Below, one piece after another: positions 41,007 to 49,860 of a DNA stretch of 64,000 nt (positions within the stretch are counted from its first letter, which is position 1; every line of letters begins with the position of its first letter). Origin of the DNA: Bacilli bacterium (lineage in GTDB: Bacteria > Bacillota_I > Bacilli_A > RF39 > UBA660); contig JAFRAK010000041.1 of assembly GCA_017405445.1 (NCBI GenBank), positions 1 through 64,000 of the forward strand, read 5' to 3'. The position numbers and the translations under genes are program-made. The notes under the pieces are model-generated. The model made no database searches, was not told where the DNA came from, and worked only from the letters and a program-made list of their open reading frames with translations.

Positions 41007-41772
41007 TCACTTCCTTTGCTAAATTTAAATATGCCTCCGATCCTCTACTTTTCGGATCATAGACAATGATTGGTTCTCCATGTGATGGTGCTTCTGTTAA
41101 TCTAACCAATCTTGGAATAATTGTATTGTATACTTTTTCTTTAAAATAACTTCTAATATCTTCAACAACTTCAAATCCTAAATTAGTTCTAGAATCTAAC
41201 ATAGTTAATAATACTCCTTCGATATCAAGTGTTGGATTTAGAGTTTCTTGTGCATGTCTTATTGTTCTTAATAACTGTGTAATTCCTTCTAATGCAAAGA
41301 ATTCACATTGTACTGGAATAATAACAGAATTAGATGCCGTTAACGCATTTATTGTGATTACATCTAATGATGGAGGGCAATCTAAAATAACATAATCAAA
41401 ATCTTCTCTTATGATTTCTAAACATTTCTTTAGTTGTTCTCCTTTTTTAAATCCTGTTTCTATTCTTGTTTTTTCAGAAAATTCATTTCCTAATCCTGCT
41501 AAATAAATAGAAGCTGGTACAACATATAAATTCTTATATTTTGTTCTTATAATTGCTTCTTCTAGATTACAATCTCCTACTAAAACTTCATATATGCTTT
41601 TATTAATTTCTCCTTTATTAATTCCTACACCAGTAGTTGTATTTCCTTGAGGATCTAAGTCTATTAATAATACTCTTTTACCTAATACTGCTAATGATGC
41701 AGAAAGATTAATACTTGTCGTTGTTTTTCCTACTCCACCTTTTTGATTTACTAATGATATTACCTTTCCCAT
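40987..41772 (-). CDS. soj: Chromosome-partitioning ATPase ParA/Soj
   Basis: A 261-residue ParA ATPase. Deviant Walker A QKGGVGKTTTSINL (about 9-22), DLDPQGNTTTG near 39, Walker B VILDCPPSLD near 118. In B. subtilis Soj also regulates DnaA at the origin. Followed by spo0J with about 20 bases of overlap, as in most Bacilli. Clearly separate from the integrative-element ParA (2889-3719). Confidence 0.96.
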   Translation of the reverse strand: MGKVISLVNQKGGVGKTTTSINLSASLAVLGKRVLLIDLDPQGNTTTGVGINKGEINKSIYEVLVGDCNLEEAIIRTKYKNLYVVPASIYLAGLGNEFSEKTRIETGFKKGEQLKKCLEIIREDFDYVILDCPPSLDVITINALTASNSVIIPVQCEFFALEGITQLLRTIRHAQETLNPTLDIEGVLLTMLDSRTNLGFEVVEDIRSYFKEKVYNTIIPRLVRLTEAPSHGEPIIVYDPKSRGSEAYLNLAKEVIERNGN

Positions 41773-41844
41773 CTAATCACCCATTTTTCTATATTACTTT
41801 TTTATTGTATCAAATAATCTTTCTTTTTGAAATGATTTAAGGAA

Positions 41845-41872
41845 AAAAAATAGAATTTTTTAAAATTCTATT
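41845..41872 (-). terminator. Intrinsic terminator overlapping the noc stop
   Basis: Perfect stem TAGAATTTT/AAAATTCTA, 2-base centre, then eight T on the minus strand. Confidence 0.8.
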
Positions 41873-43148
41873 CTGGTTTATCAATCTTAATAATTATTTG
41901 ATAAGATTGTGGAAAATTCATTTCATTTGCTTGAACACTTACTCCATGTTGTTGTAAATCTTCAATCAATTCTTTTATTTTTTGAGTTGCCTGTTCTGGA
42001 GTATATTTATCTGGTGTTCCTCCTACTATTGTAGGTAATGGATTTCCTGGTTGTGATACAGTTGGAGTTCCTTCCTCAGGTTTTGCTACTGCTTCATCTA
42101 TTTTAATTGTAGGTAATTCTTTTAAATCAAAGTAATCTTTAGGTTCAGGTTGATCTTGAATAATACCTGAATTATCTTGTGTTGCTGGTGCTGGTGCTGA
42201 TGTTTGATTTGTATTTAATAAATTATCTAATGATGTCGCTGCTTGTCCAGGTGTTCCTATATTTGGTAATGTTTGTCCTGCTGGTTGTACTTGAGTATCT
42301 ACAACTTCATCTGTTACTTCTTGATTATTATCTTCTCCATAGTTAATGAATCTATTTGCCATTGAATCCTCCTCTAATAGATTATTTTCTTTTGGTGGAG
42401 CAATTACAACTTTTCCATAATTAGAGGTTTCTTCTTTTATTTCTTTAACATTTGGAGTTAGTGGTTCATTTATTAAGAAACCACTTGCGGATGCGATTGC
42501 ATTTGCTTCGATAGGAATACTTGCTGCATCTTTTTCTTTTGGATAGCGTTCCTTGATTTCTTCTTCTAATGTTCTTACACTCATTTTAGTCGTTTCTACT
42601 TTTTCTAATAGTTGTTTTTGAACATCAACATCAGGAACCATTAATAAAGCTCTTGCATGTCTTTCAGAAATTTCTTCTTTTAGTAATGCCTCTTGAATTT
42701 CTTCTGGAAGAGATAATAATCTTAGTTTATTAGCAACTGAAGATTGACTTTTTCCCATCGTTTTAGCAAGTTCTTCTTGAGTCATTTCATCAATTTCAAG
42801 AATTTTTTGATAAGTTCTTGCTTCTTCAATTGGATTTAAATTCTTTCTTTGAAGATTTTCAAGTAAAGCTACTTTAGAACTTTCTTTATCATCCAAGTTT
42901 CTGATAATTGCAGGAATTTTCGTAAGTCCAGCTAGGGCAGATGCTTTGTATCTTCTTTCTCCAGCTATAATCTCATATTTTCCATTCACATTTCTTACGA
43001 TAATTGGTTGAATAACACCATGTTCTCTAATAGATACTGCTAACTCCTTTAATGCTCTTTCATCAAATACTTCTCTTGGTTGAAATCTATTAGGTATAAT
43101 ATCGTCTAAATGTATTTGTACTACTTCGTCTCTATTTTCTGTATTCAT
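41868..43148 (-). CDS. noc: Nucleoid occlusion protein Noc, extended form
   Basis: A 426-residue ParB-like Noc; B. subtilis Noc is 283. ParB domain with IIPNRFQPREVF (16-27), CTP motif IIAGERRYKAS (about 61-71), NLQRKNLNPIEEARTYQ, helix-turn-helix TQEELAKTMGKSQSSVANKLRLLSLP. Between about 220 and 365 is a Pro/Gln/Thr-rich low-complexity linker. The C-terminus (NEMNFPQSYQIIIKIDKPE) resembles the Noc dimerisation end. The N-terminal amphipathic helix by which B. subtilis Noc binds membrane is missing (begins MNTENRDEVVQIHLDD). A perfect Noc-binding site lies at 59200-59213. Followed by soj-spo0J. Confidence 0.87.
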   Translation of the reverse strand: MNTENRDEVVQIHLDDIIPNRFQPREVFDERALKELAVSIREHGVIQPIIVRNVNGKYEIIAGERRYKASALAGLTKIPAIIRNLDDKESSKVALLENLQRKNLNPIEEARTYQKILEIDEMTQEELAKTMGKSQSSVANKLRLLSLPEEIQEALLKEEISERHARALLMVPDVDVQKQLLEKVETTKMSVRTLEEEIKERYPKEKDAASIPIEANAIASASGFLINEPLTPNVKEIKEETSNYGKVVIAPPKENNLLEEDSMANRFINYGEDNNQEVTDEVVDTQVQPAGQTLPNIGTPGQAATSLDNLLNTNQTSAPAPATQDNSGIIQDQPEPKDYFDLKELPTIKIDEAVAKPEEGTPTVSQPGNPLPTIVGGTPDKYTPEQATQKIKELIEDLQQHGVSVQANEMNFPQSYQIIIKIDKPE

Positions 43149-43228
43149 GAAAATCCCTCACTTTTTATTCTTATTCCTATATTATCATTATATGTTATTT
43201 TTGAAAATCTTTCAACTAATATTTTTTC

Positions 43229-43257
43229 AAAAAAAGACATGTTTTTCACATGTCTTA
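43229..43257 (-). terminator. Intrinsic terminator overlapping the rsmG stop
   Basis: Stem AGACATGT/ACATGTCT, 5-base loop, then seven T on the minus strand. Confidence 0.85.
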
Positions 43258-43890
43258 TTTGTTTTTCATCATAATAAAGCTTCTTTTACTTTCCTCTATC
43301 GGAAGCGTAAATTCTTCTATTTTAATAATATTATATTTTTGCTTTAATTTATTTTTTACTTCTTCTGTTAACTCTTCTTCAATATTTCCTTTCATTGCGA
43401 TAAAAACTCCATCTTTTGATACTAAATGCATTGTGTAATTAACAAGTGTTTGAATATTGGCAACTGCCCTACTTGTTACTACTTCAAATTCTCCTTTATA
43501 TTCTTCTCCTCTAGAATGAACTGCTTCTATTTCTTTTAAATCTAAGATTCTTATTACTTCATTTAAGTAATTCACTCTTTTTTGTAAAGAATCTATCAGT
43601 GTAATTTTTAGATTTGGAAATACTATTTTTAAAACAATACCAGGAAAACCTGCTCCTGTTCCTACATCACATAAAGTTTTCGTTTTATTTAAATCAACTA
43701 CTCTATTTAAAGTTAGAGAATCATAAAAATGTTTTAAATATACTTCTTGTTCTTCTACTATTCTAGTTAAATTAATTTTTTCATTCCATTCAATCATTAA
43801 ATGATAAAACTGATCTAATAGTTTTAATTGTTCTTCTGTAATATCAATATTTATTTTTTTACATTCTTCAATAAAAACTTCTTTATTCAT
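43255..43890 (-). CDS. rsmG: 16S rRNA guanine-527 N7-methyltransferase RsmG
   Basis: A 211-residue RsmG (GidB). SAM-binding DVGTGAGFPGIVLKI (about 73-87), LIDSLQKRVNYLNEV (about 100) and VTSRAVANIQTLVNY (about 133) are intact. Loss causes low-level streptomycin resistance in other bacteria. Start set at the ATG 9 bases after GGAG; an ATG three codons earlier touches the ribosome site. Overlaps mnmG by 8 bases. Confidence 0.96.
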   Translation of the reverse strand: MNKEVFIEECKKINIDITEEQLKLLDQFYHLMIEWNEKINLTRIVEEQEVYLKHFYDSLTLNRVVDLNKTKTLCDVGTGAGFPGIVLKIVFPNLKITLIDSLQKRVNYLNEVIRILDLKEIEAVHSRGEEYKGEFEVVTSRAVANIQTLVNYTMHLVSKDGVFIAMKGNIEEELTEEVKNKLKQKYNIIKIEEFTLPIEESKRSFIMMKNK

Positions 43891-45751
43891 CTTTTCCATA
43901 CTCCTTTTTTAGGTATACTGAAAGAATTGAAATATCTGATGGATTTACTCCACTGATTCTTATTGCTTGAGCAATTGTTGATGGTCTAACTTCTTTTAAT
44001 TTTTGTCTTGCTTCACTTGCAATATTGTTTACTTTATCGTAGTCAATATCCTCTGGAATTTGTTTTTTCTCAAGTTTTAACATTTTTTCTGCTTCTTTAT
44101 AAGATTTTTCAATATATCCTCTGTATTTTAGATAAATTTCCACCTGTTCTTTGATTTCATCTTCATATGGGAATTCTTGAAATTGTTCTAGGAAAGAGAC
44201 TGTTATTTCTGGTCTACCTAATAATTGTTCAAAAGATAATGTAGCATTTGGAATTGTATATTGATTTTCTTTAAATATTTTTTCTATTTCTTTTGTTATT
44301 TTTAATTTTTGTTCTCTACACCACTCTAAACAAGTTTTAATATCTTCTTCTTTTTTATTCAATCTTTCGATTTGATCTTGATCAATTAATCCCACTTCAT
44401 ATCCAAATCTTCTAAGTCTTAAATCTGCATTATCACTTCTAAGTAATAATCTAAATTCTGCCCTACTTGTTAGTAATCTATATGGATCTCTTATTCCTTT
44501 TGTAATTAAATCATCTATTAATACTCCAATATATGCTTCATTTCTTTTTAAAACTAAAGGTTCTTTTTCTTCTAACTTTAAACTTGCATTGATTCCTGCC
44601 ATTAAACCTTGACAAGCTGCTTCTTCATATCCACTTGTTCCATTAATTTGACCTGCTGTAAACAAATTTTCTATTATTTTTGTTTCTAAGGATGCCTTTA
44701 GTTGTGTTGGATAGATAGCATCATATTCAATAGCATATCCATATTTTAAAATTTTGGCATTTTCAAAACCTGGAAGAGAATGTACCATTTGTTCTTGTAT
44801 CTCAGGAGGCATAGATGTAGAAAATCCTTGTAAATACATATCGTCATAATATCTACTTTCTGGTTCTATAAATAATTGATGTCTTTCTTTATCATGAAAT
44901 CTTACTACTTTATCTTCAATTGATGGACAATATCTTGGACCTATTCCTTCAATATCATCAAGTGCTCCATACATTGAGGATTTGTTTAAATTCTCTCTTA
45001 TAATTCTGTGTGTTTCTTTTGTTGTATAAGTTAAATGGCATGGTATTTGATCTTCTATTTTATATTGTGGCTCTAAGTCAAAGCTAAAGGTTAGATATTT
45101 ATTATCTCCTGGTTCTTCTTTTGTTTTTGAAAAATCAATCGTTTTTCTATCAATTCTTTGTGGTGTTCCAGTTTTTAATCTTTTTATTTCAAAACCATAT
45201 TCTCTTAATTTATCACTTAAATGATTTGATGGTTTTTCTCCATGAGGTCCTTGTCTTGTACGAGTATTTCCAACTAATATATCTGCTTTTAAATATGTTC
45301 CTGTTGTTAGTATTACAATTGTAGATTTTATTTTTTCACCATTTTCTAAGATAACTCCATGTACTTTATGGTCTTCTACTATTAAATCTTCCACCATTCC
45401 TTCTTTTATTTCTAAATTTTCTAAGGATTTAAGAGTATTTAACATTTCTCTTGGGTAAGCAATTTTATCTCCTTGTGCACGTAATGATTGAACTGCTGGT
45501 CCTTTCGCACTGTTTAACATTTTTATTTGAAGATGTGTTTTATCGGCTATTTTACCCATAATTCCACCTAAAGCATCTATTTCGCGGACAACAATTCCTT
45601 TAGCACTTCCTCCTATATGGGGATTACATGGCATATCTGCGATATTATTTATATTACTGGTAATTAATAGAGTTTTATGACCTTTTTTAGCACAGGAATA
45701 TGCTGCTTCACATCCTGCATGACCGCCTCCAACTACTATAATTTCTACCAT
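43883..45751 (-). CDS. mnmG: tRNA U34 carboxymethylaminomethyl-modifying enzyme MnmG
   Basis: A 622-residue FAD protein that with MnmE adds (carboxymethyl)aminomethyl to U34 of certain tRNAs. FAD Rossmann motif VVGGGHAGCEAAYSCA (5-20), MPCNPHIGGSAKG (about 41), KTGTPQRIDRK, GYEEAACQGLMAGINASL (about 375), and the C-terminal helical tRNA/MnmE-binding region. Full length. Fourteen bases after mnmE. Confidence 0.97.
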   Translation of the reverse strand: MVEIIVVGGGHAGCEAAYSCAKKGHKTLLITSNINNIADMPCNPHIGGSAKGIVVREIDALGGIMGKIADKTHLQIKMLNSAKGPAVQSLRAQGDKIAYPREMLNTLKSLENLEIKEGMVEDLIVEDHKVHGVILENGEKIKSTIVILTTGTYLKADILVGNTRTRQGPHGEKPSNHLSDKLREYGFEIKRLKTGTPQRIDRKTIDFSKTKEEPGDNKYLTFSFDLEPQYKIEDQIPCHLTYTTKETHRIIRENLNKSSMYGALDDIEGIGPRYCPSIEDKVVRFHDKERHQLFIEPESRYYDDMYLQGFSTSMPPEIQEQMVHSLPGFENAKILKYGYAIEYDAIYPTQLKASLETKIIENLFTAGQINGTSGYEEAACQGLMAGINASLKLEEKEPLVLKRNEAYIGVLIDDLITKGIRDPYRLLTSRAEFRLLLRSDNADLRLRRFGYEVGLIDQDQIERLNKKEEDIKTCLEWCREQKLKITKEIEKIFKENQYTIPNATLSFEQLLGRPEITVSFLEQFQEFPYEDEIKEQVEIYLKYRGYIEKSYKEAEKMLKLEKKQIPEDIDYDKVNNIASEARQKLKEVRPSTIAQAIRISGVNPSDISILSVYLKKEYGKDE

Positions 45752-45764
45752 ATTCTCACCTTCT

Positions 45765-47126
45765 TTATTTTCCTAAACAAAATCTTTTAAACATTTCATC
45801 TAGCAATTCTTCTTCGTATGTAGAACCATTAATTGTTCCTAATTCTTCCCAAATATTCTTAATATCTAATTCAATCATATCTATTGGCATATTTTCTTCT
45901 AATGCCTTTTCAATATCTTCTACACTTCTTAAACATTTTTTTAGAATACTAATACTTCTTGAATTACTCAAATATGTTGGATCTTTTGTTTCTAATTCAT
46001 TTAAATTAAATAATTCAACTATTTTTTCTTTTAATTCATCGATTCCTTTATTTTCTGTAATACTTAGTTCTATGATTTTATTTGAATCTACATTTATTTC
46101 ATTACGATTTAACTTATTATCTAAATCTATTTTATTAATTAATACTAAATATTTTCTATTACTAATTTTATTTAGTAATTCTTTTAAATCTTCTGTTAAT
46201 TCTTCATTATTATTTAACATAAAAAGTATTAAATCTGACTCATCCATCATTTTTAAACTTTTCTCTACACCTATTGCTTCTATTATATCTTCAGTTTCTC
46301 TAATACCAGCAGTATCTATCATATTTAATAGAATTCCATTTATAGAAATTTGTCCTTCTACAATATCTCTTGTTGTTCCGGCAATATTGGTAACTATTGC
46401 TTTATCTTCTTGGAGTAAGGCATTTAATAAGGAACTTTTTCCTACATTTGGTCTTCCTATTATAGATGTTTTTATTCCATCTTTAATAATTCTTCCATTT
46501 TCAGATTCTTTTAATATTCTTTGTATTTTTTCTTTTAATTTTGTAATTTTTGGAATTAATACCTCATTTGTAATGATTTCTACATCATCATATTCTGGAT
46601 AATCAATATTTACATTAATATTTGATATTATTTGAACCATATCATTTCTTAATTCATTAATTAAGTTAGATGTTTTTCCATCTATTTGATTTACTGCCAT
46701 TTTTCTTTGTGTTTCGGTCTTTGCATCAATCATATCCATTACAGCTTCTGCTTCTAATAAATCAATTCTTCCATTTAAAAAAGCTCTTTTTGTAAACTCT
46801 CCTGGTTCTGCTAGACGGCATCCATTTTCAAGTAACAATTCTAATACTCTATTTGTTGGAGCAATACCACCATGAGTATTGATTTCTACTACATCTTCTA
46901 CAGTAAAAGTTTTAGGTGCTTTCATTACAGTAACTAATACTTCATCTATTACTTCATCATGGTCAACAATATGACCATAATGAATTGTATGTGAATCTAC
47001 TTTTGTAAGATCTTTTCCTTTGAAAACTTGATTTACAATACTAATAGACTCTTCTCCAGAAACGCGGATAATAGCAATTGCTCCTACACCTTGAGAAGTT
47101 GCAATAGCACATATTGTATCATTCAT
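45765..47126 (-). CDS. mnmE: tRNA modification GTPase MnmE
   Basis: A 453-residue MnmE. N-terminal formyl-THF domain (TICAIATSQGVGAIAIIRVSG), inserted G domain with G1 GRPNVGKSSLLNAL (about 222), G2/G3 GTTRDIVEG and DTAGIRETED, G4 NKID, and the C-terminal CLGK in which the Cys is catalytic (family C-[FIVL]-G-K). Start at the ATG after AAAGGAGG; the frame is open 14 codons further but no ribosome site exists there. A TGCTATAAT extended -10 lies about 25 bases upstream. Confidence 0.97.
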   Translation of the reverse strand: MNDTICAIATSQGVGAIAIIRVSGEESISIVNQVFKGKDLTKVDSHTIHYGHIVDHDEVIDEVLVTVMKAPKTFTVEDVVEINTHGGIAPTNRVLELLLENGCRLAEPGEFTKRAFLNGRIDLLEAEAVMDMIDAKTETQRKMAVNQIDGKTSNLINELRNDMVQIISNINVNIDYPEYDDVEIITNEVLIPKITKLKEKIQRILKESENGRIIKDGIKTSIIGRPNVGKSSLLNALLQEDKAIVTNIAGTTRDIVEGQISINGILLNMIDTAGIRETEDIIEAIGVEKSLKMMDESDLILFMLNNNEELTEDLKELLNKISNRKYLVLINKIDLDNKLNRNEINVDSNKIIELSITENKGIDELKEKIVELFNLNELETKDPTYLSNSRSISILKKCLRSVEDIEKALEENMPIDMIELDIKNIWEELGTINGSTYEEELLDEMFKRFCLGK

Positions 47127-47151
47127 GGTATTCCTCCTTTTTTTCTGGAAT

Positions 47152-47160
47152 ATTATAGCA
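47152..47160 (-). promoter_or_regulatory. Extended -10 promoter of mnmE operon
   Basis: Minus-strand TGCTATAAT upstream of mnmE-mnmG-rsmG; no strong -35. Confidence 0.5.
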
Positions 47161-47263
47161 TACTTCATTTTATTTTTCTACACAATACTCCATATTATTA
47201 TAATTTTATCATTAGAAATTGTGATTTTGATATTTTTATTAAAGAATAGAGTGTAAATAGTGT

Positions 47264-47291
47264 AAAAAAAATAAGCATTTATCTGCTTATT
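47264..47291 (-). terminator. Intrinsic terminator overlapping the stop of the 47287 gene
   Basis: Stem AATAAGCA/TGCTTATT, 6-base loop, then seven to eight T on the minus strand. Confidence 0.8.
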
Positions 47292-47700
47292 CATTATTTC
47301 CTAGTAAGAAAACAAATATATAATTTTTACATTCTATAAAGAATAAATCTTCTAAAGAATAGAAGTCCATTCTTTTCTCATCTAGAATATCTCTAAGTTT
47401 TATGTCTGTAAGAAATACTTTTGGTTCTTCCTTTGTTTTTAAATGAAACCAGTAGTGAATTGATTCTACAATTTTATCTTCATTTTGAAACCAATCGAGT
47501 AGGGTAGCTTCAAAAGAATTTGTTGTCTCTATTAATCTAACATCTTCTTTTAAGTGATAAAACTTTTTAAACTCTTCTTGAAAAGACTCTTTTAAATAAC
47601 CATCAACCTTAACATAGGAGTATCCTATAGACTTAGATATTGAAGATGACATATTTAATACTCCTTCTAAATAACTACTTAAATAATTAATTTCTTTCAT
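47287..47700 (-). CDS. Uncharacterised protein between mnmE and jag (137 aa)
   Basis: I do not recognise this protein. It begins MKEINYLSSYLEGVLN and ends FVFLLGNNE; it is acidic, with no signal, membrane helix or obvious motif, and predicted mixed alpha/beta. GGTGA lies 5 bases before the chosen ATG; a GTG four codons upstream is possible. It has its own terminator and sits in a place that in other Bacilli is empty (jag is directly followed by mnmE), so it is a lineage-specific insertion. Codon use is like its neighbours, giving no sign of recent transfer. Confidence 0.7.
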   Translation of the reverse strand: MKEINYLSSYLEGVLNMSSSISKSIGYSYVKVDGYLKESFQEEFKKFYHLKEDVRLIETTNSFEATLLDWFQNEDKIVESIHYWFHLKTKEEPKVFLTDIKLRDILDEKRMDFYSLEDLFFIECKNYIFVFLLGNNE

Positions 47701-47726
47701 CGTAATCACCAATTATTATACCATAA

Positions 47727-47752
47727 CAAAAAAGAAGATTAATCTTCTTTTG
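47727..47752 (-). terminator. Intrinsic terminator overlapping the jag stop
   Basis: Palindrome AAAAGAAGATT/AATCTTCTTTT followed by six T on the minus strand; symmetric enough to work in both directions. Confidence 0.8.
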
Positions 47753-48353
47753 GTTTTACCACAACGTAACGATTTGGTTCTTCTCCTTCGCTTTCTGTAT
47801 AAACTCCTTTAAAGTTTGTTAGAACATTGTGAATAATTCTTCTTTCATAAGAATTCATTGAATCTAATTTTACTTCTACTTTTGTTGTTCTTACTTCTCT
47901 AGCAACATTTTTTGCTAATCTTTCTAAAGATTTTTCTCTTTTTTCTTTATACTCATTAACATCTAAAGTAAATTTATAATTTCTTCCTAATTCTGTATTA
48001 AGATGTTGACTTACTATCATAGATAATGCTTTTAAATTCTTACCATTCTTTCCAATTAATAAGGCATCATTATCAGAGAAAATAATATATTTTGGAACTT
48101 CTTCTTTATTTTTTACTTCAATATTAACATTAAATCCCATAGATTTTAAGATTTGAATTAAATACTCTTTAATATATCTAACTACTTCTCTTTTTTCTAC
48201 AACTTCTATTTCAACTTTTTTACTTTTAAATAAACCACCTTTTGATTCTCCAACTTCTTTAATAAACAAATTTTCTTCAACTTCTTGTAAATCTTCTTTT
48301 GCTATTTGAATAGCCTCTTCTTTTGTTTTTCCTGAATAATTATGCTTTTCCAT
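47739..48353 (-). CDS. jag: RNA-binding protein Jag/KhpB
   Basis: A 204-residue KhpB: N-terminal Jag domain (YSGKTKEEAIQIAKEDL, 5-21, with GLFKSKKVEIEV), central KH domain (LIGKNGKNLKALSMIVSQHL, about 98-117) and C-terminal R3H domain (MNSYERRIIHNVLTNF, about 168-183). Works with KhpA in RNA binding affecting cell elongation and division; conserved next to yidC/spoIIIJ. Overlaps yidC by 14 bases. Confidence 0.95.
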   Translation of the reverse strand: MEKHNYSGKTKEEAIQIAKEDLQEVEENLFIKEVGESKGGLFKSKKVEIEVVEKREVVRYIKEYLIQILKSMGFNVNIEVKNKEEVPKYIIFSDNDALLIGKNGKNLKALSMIVSQHLNTELGRNYKFTLDVNEYKEKREKSLERLAKNVAREVRTTKVEVKLDSMNSYERRIIHNVLTNFKGVYTESEGEEPNRYVVVKPKED

Positions 48354-49269
48354 GTTCTTTACTCCTTTTCACTAATATGTTTTGAACAATTGTAAATAAG
48401 TTAGATGTTACCCAATAGATACCTAATCCTGTTGGCATGAATAATGCTGTTACTACAATCATACCAGACATCATCATTGGCATCATTTTCATACTTGGAT
48501 CTTCTGTATTTCCAACTCCATTCATTTTAAATGAATAGAATGTTGTTCCTGCAATAATAATCATTAATATTAAATATGCATAGAATACTGCTGAAGTAAT
48601 TCCTACGGATGGTGTGGTACCTAGTTGTAATCCTAAGAATTTATCTTCAAATATTACTGGTGTTCTTTGTACTGCTTCAAAGAAAGCAATAAAGATAGGT
48701 AATTGTATCATAGCAAATAAACAACCAGACAAAGGACTTATTTTATATTTTTGATAAATAGCCATCATTTCTTGTCTTTGTTTCATTAATGATTCTGGAT
48801 CAGTTTTATTCTCATATTTCTTTTGAAGTCTATTTAATTCTGGTTGAGCTTTTTTCATCATTTCAGATTGCATTGCAGTCTTCTTTGTAATTGGGAATGC
48901 TATTAATCTAATGATTAAACTTACTATAATAACTGAAATACCATAATTACCAACTAATTTTCCTATTTTTAATAATATATATGATAATGGTTTTACAAAG
49001 AAAGTAGTCCATAATCCTTCATATTTTCCTGATGTTACCTTAAATTCATCACATTTTGGAAGTTTTTTTAAATCTATTTTGTTTTCTTCATAAATTTTTA
49101 TCGTATCTTTATTGGTTGGTCTACATAAGATATTTTTTGTAAGTGTTTGTCCTGTGATTTCATTTTTCACTGGTTTTTTATTTTCATCTGTTAGTGTTTT
49201 CGTACAACCTGTAGATAATACTAATAATATTAATATTAGAAATATTTTCCATTTATTGTTCTTTTTCAT
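48340..49269 (-). CDS. yidC: Membrane protein insertase YidC (SpoIIIJ type)
   Basis: A 309-residue Oxa1/YidC insertase. Lipoprotein signal with lipobox LSTGC (Cys at about 22), first hydrophobic groove helix SVIIVSLIIRLIAFPITKK containing the conserved Arg (about 117-135), long cytoplasmic hairpin EMMKKAQPELNRLQKKYEN, and four further helices; ends NILVKRSKEHGKA. In B. subtilis SpoIIIJ is also needed for forespore sigma-G activation. Between rnpA and jag, as in all Bacilli. Confidence 0.96.
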   Translation of the reverse strand: MKKNNKWKIFLILILLVLSTGCTKTLTDENKKPVKNEITGQTLTKNILCRPTNKDTIKIYEENKIDLKKLPKCDEFKVTSGKYEGLWTTFFVKPLSYILLKIGKLVGNYGISVIIVSLIIRLIAFPITKKTAMQSEMMKKAQPELNRLQKKYENKTDPESLMKQRQEMMAIYQKYKISPLSGCLFAMIQLPIFIAFFEAVQRTPVIFEDKFLGLQLGTTPSVGITSAVFYAYLILMIIIAGTTFYSFKMNGVGNTEDPSMKMMPMMMSGMIVVTALFMPTGLGIYWVTSNLFTIVQNILVKRSKEHGKA

Positions 49270-49285
49270 TTGATAATCCTTTCTA

Positions 49286-49603
49286 CTAGTGCATTAGTTC
49301 TAGAAAATCGTTTTCTAAATCCTGAAAACTTTTCCCTAGTGCACCTTTCCTTAATATTATAATATAATCTGAACCATTAATATAGTCTTTTTTATAATTA
49401 TCTATAATTGCCCTCATTTTTCTTTTATACTTATTTCTAAAAACCGCATTTCCTAATTTTTTACTTACTGATATTCCATATTTATCATATGGATTATTAT
49501 TTTTTAATGAATAGATAACAAAACTATTATTCTTTTTTGATTTTCCATTATTTATTATTTCTTCAAAATCTTTATTTAGTTTTACTATAAATTTCTTTTT
49601 CAT
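49286..49603 (-). CDS. rnpA: Ribonuclease P protein component
   Basis: A 105-residue RnpA. The basic family signature appears as NAVFRNKYKRKMRAIIDNY (about 50-68), close to the usual RNR motif, and SKKLGNAV. Binds RNase P RNA for tRNA 5' maturation. AAGGAT before ATG. It follows rpmH across a strong terminator, so read-through sets its level. Confidence 0.95.
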   Translation of the reverse strand: MKKKFIVKLNKDFEEIINNGKSKKNNSFVIYSLKNNNPYDKYGISVSKKLGNAVFRNKYKRKMRAIIDNYKKDYINGSDYIIILRKGALGKSFQDLENDFLELMH

Positions 49604-49626
49604 ATTTTATCCTTATCTTCTTTAGT

Positions 49627-49655
49627 AAAAAACCACAGTTAAAACTGCGGTATTT
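49627..49655 (-). terminator. Intrinsic terminator after rpmH
   Basis: Stem ACCGCAGT/ACTGTGGT (one G-U), 4-base loop, then six T on the minus strand; sits between rpmH and rnpA. Confidence 0.8.
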
Positions 49656-49777
49656 TATTTACTTAGAACTTTACGTCCTTTACGACGGCGACGATTAAGT
49701 ATATTTGTTTTTTTACGTGCAAAAAATCCTAATTTTTTTGACTTTTTACGATTATTTGGTTGATATGTTCTTTTCAT
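49655..49777 (-). CDS. rpmH: Ribosomal protein L34, short form
   Basis: A 40-residue L34: [18 protein letters not shown] at the start and [12 protein letters not shown] at the end are diagnostic. Most bacterial L34 proteins have 44 or more residues; about four residues are missing between the two conserved parts (the usual MSTKNGR loop). Start at the ATG 7 bases after GGGAGGTGG. First gene left of the origin, under a consensus promoter. Confidence 0.95.
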   Translation of the reverse strand: MKRTYQPNNRKKSKKLGFFARKKTNILNRRRRKGRKVLSK

Positions 49778-49807
49778 TAGTTCCACCTCCCGACATAAAT
49801 CTACATT

Positions 49808-49837
49808 ATTATAATAATAACTTTTGCTTTTTGTCAA
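49808..49837 (-). promoter_or_regulatory. Sigma-A promoter of rpmH
   Basis: TTGACA (49837-49832), 18-base spacer, TATAAT (49813-49808) on the minus strand. Confidence 0.8.
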
Positions 49838-49860
49838 ATAAAAATAACAATTTTTGACTA

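Noticed and set aside
46072..46602. 176-codon plus-strand ORF
   Set aside because: Lies wholly antisense to mnmE, whose motifs are intact; Ser/Ile-rich translation is a composition shadow.
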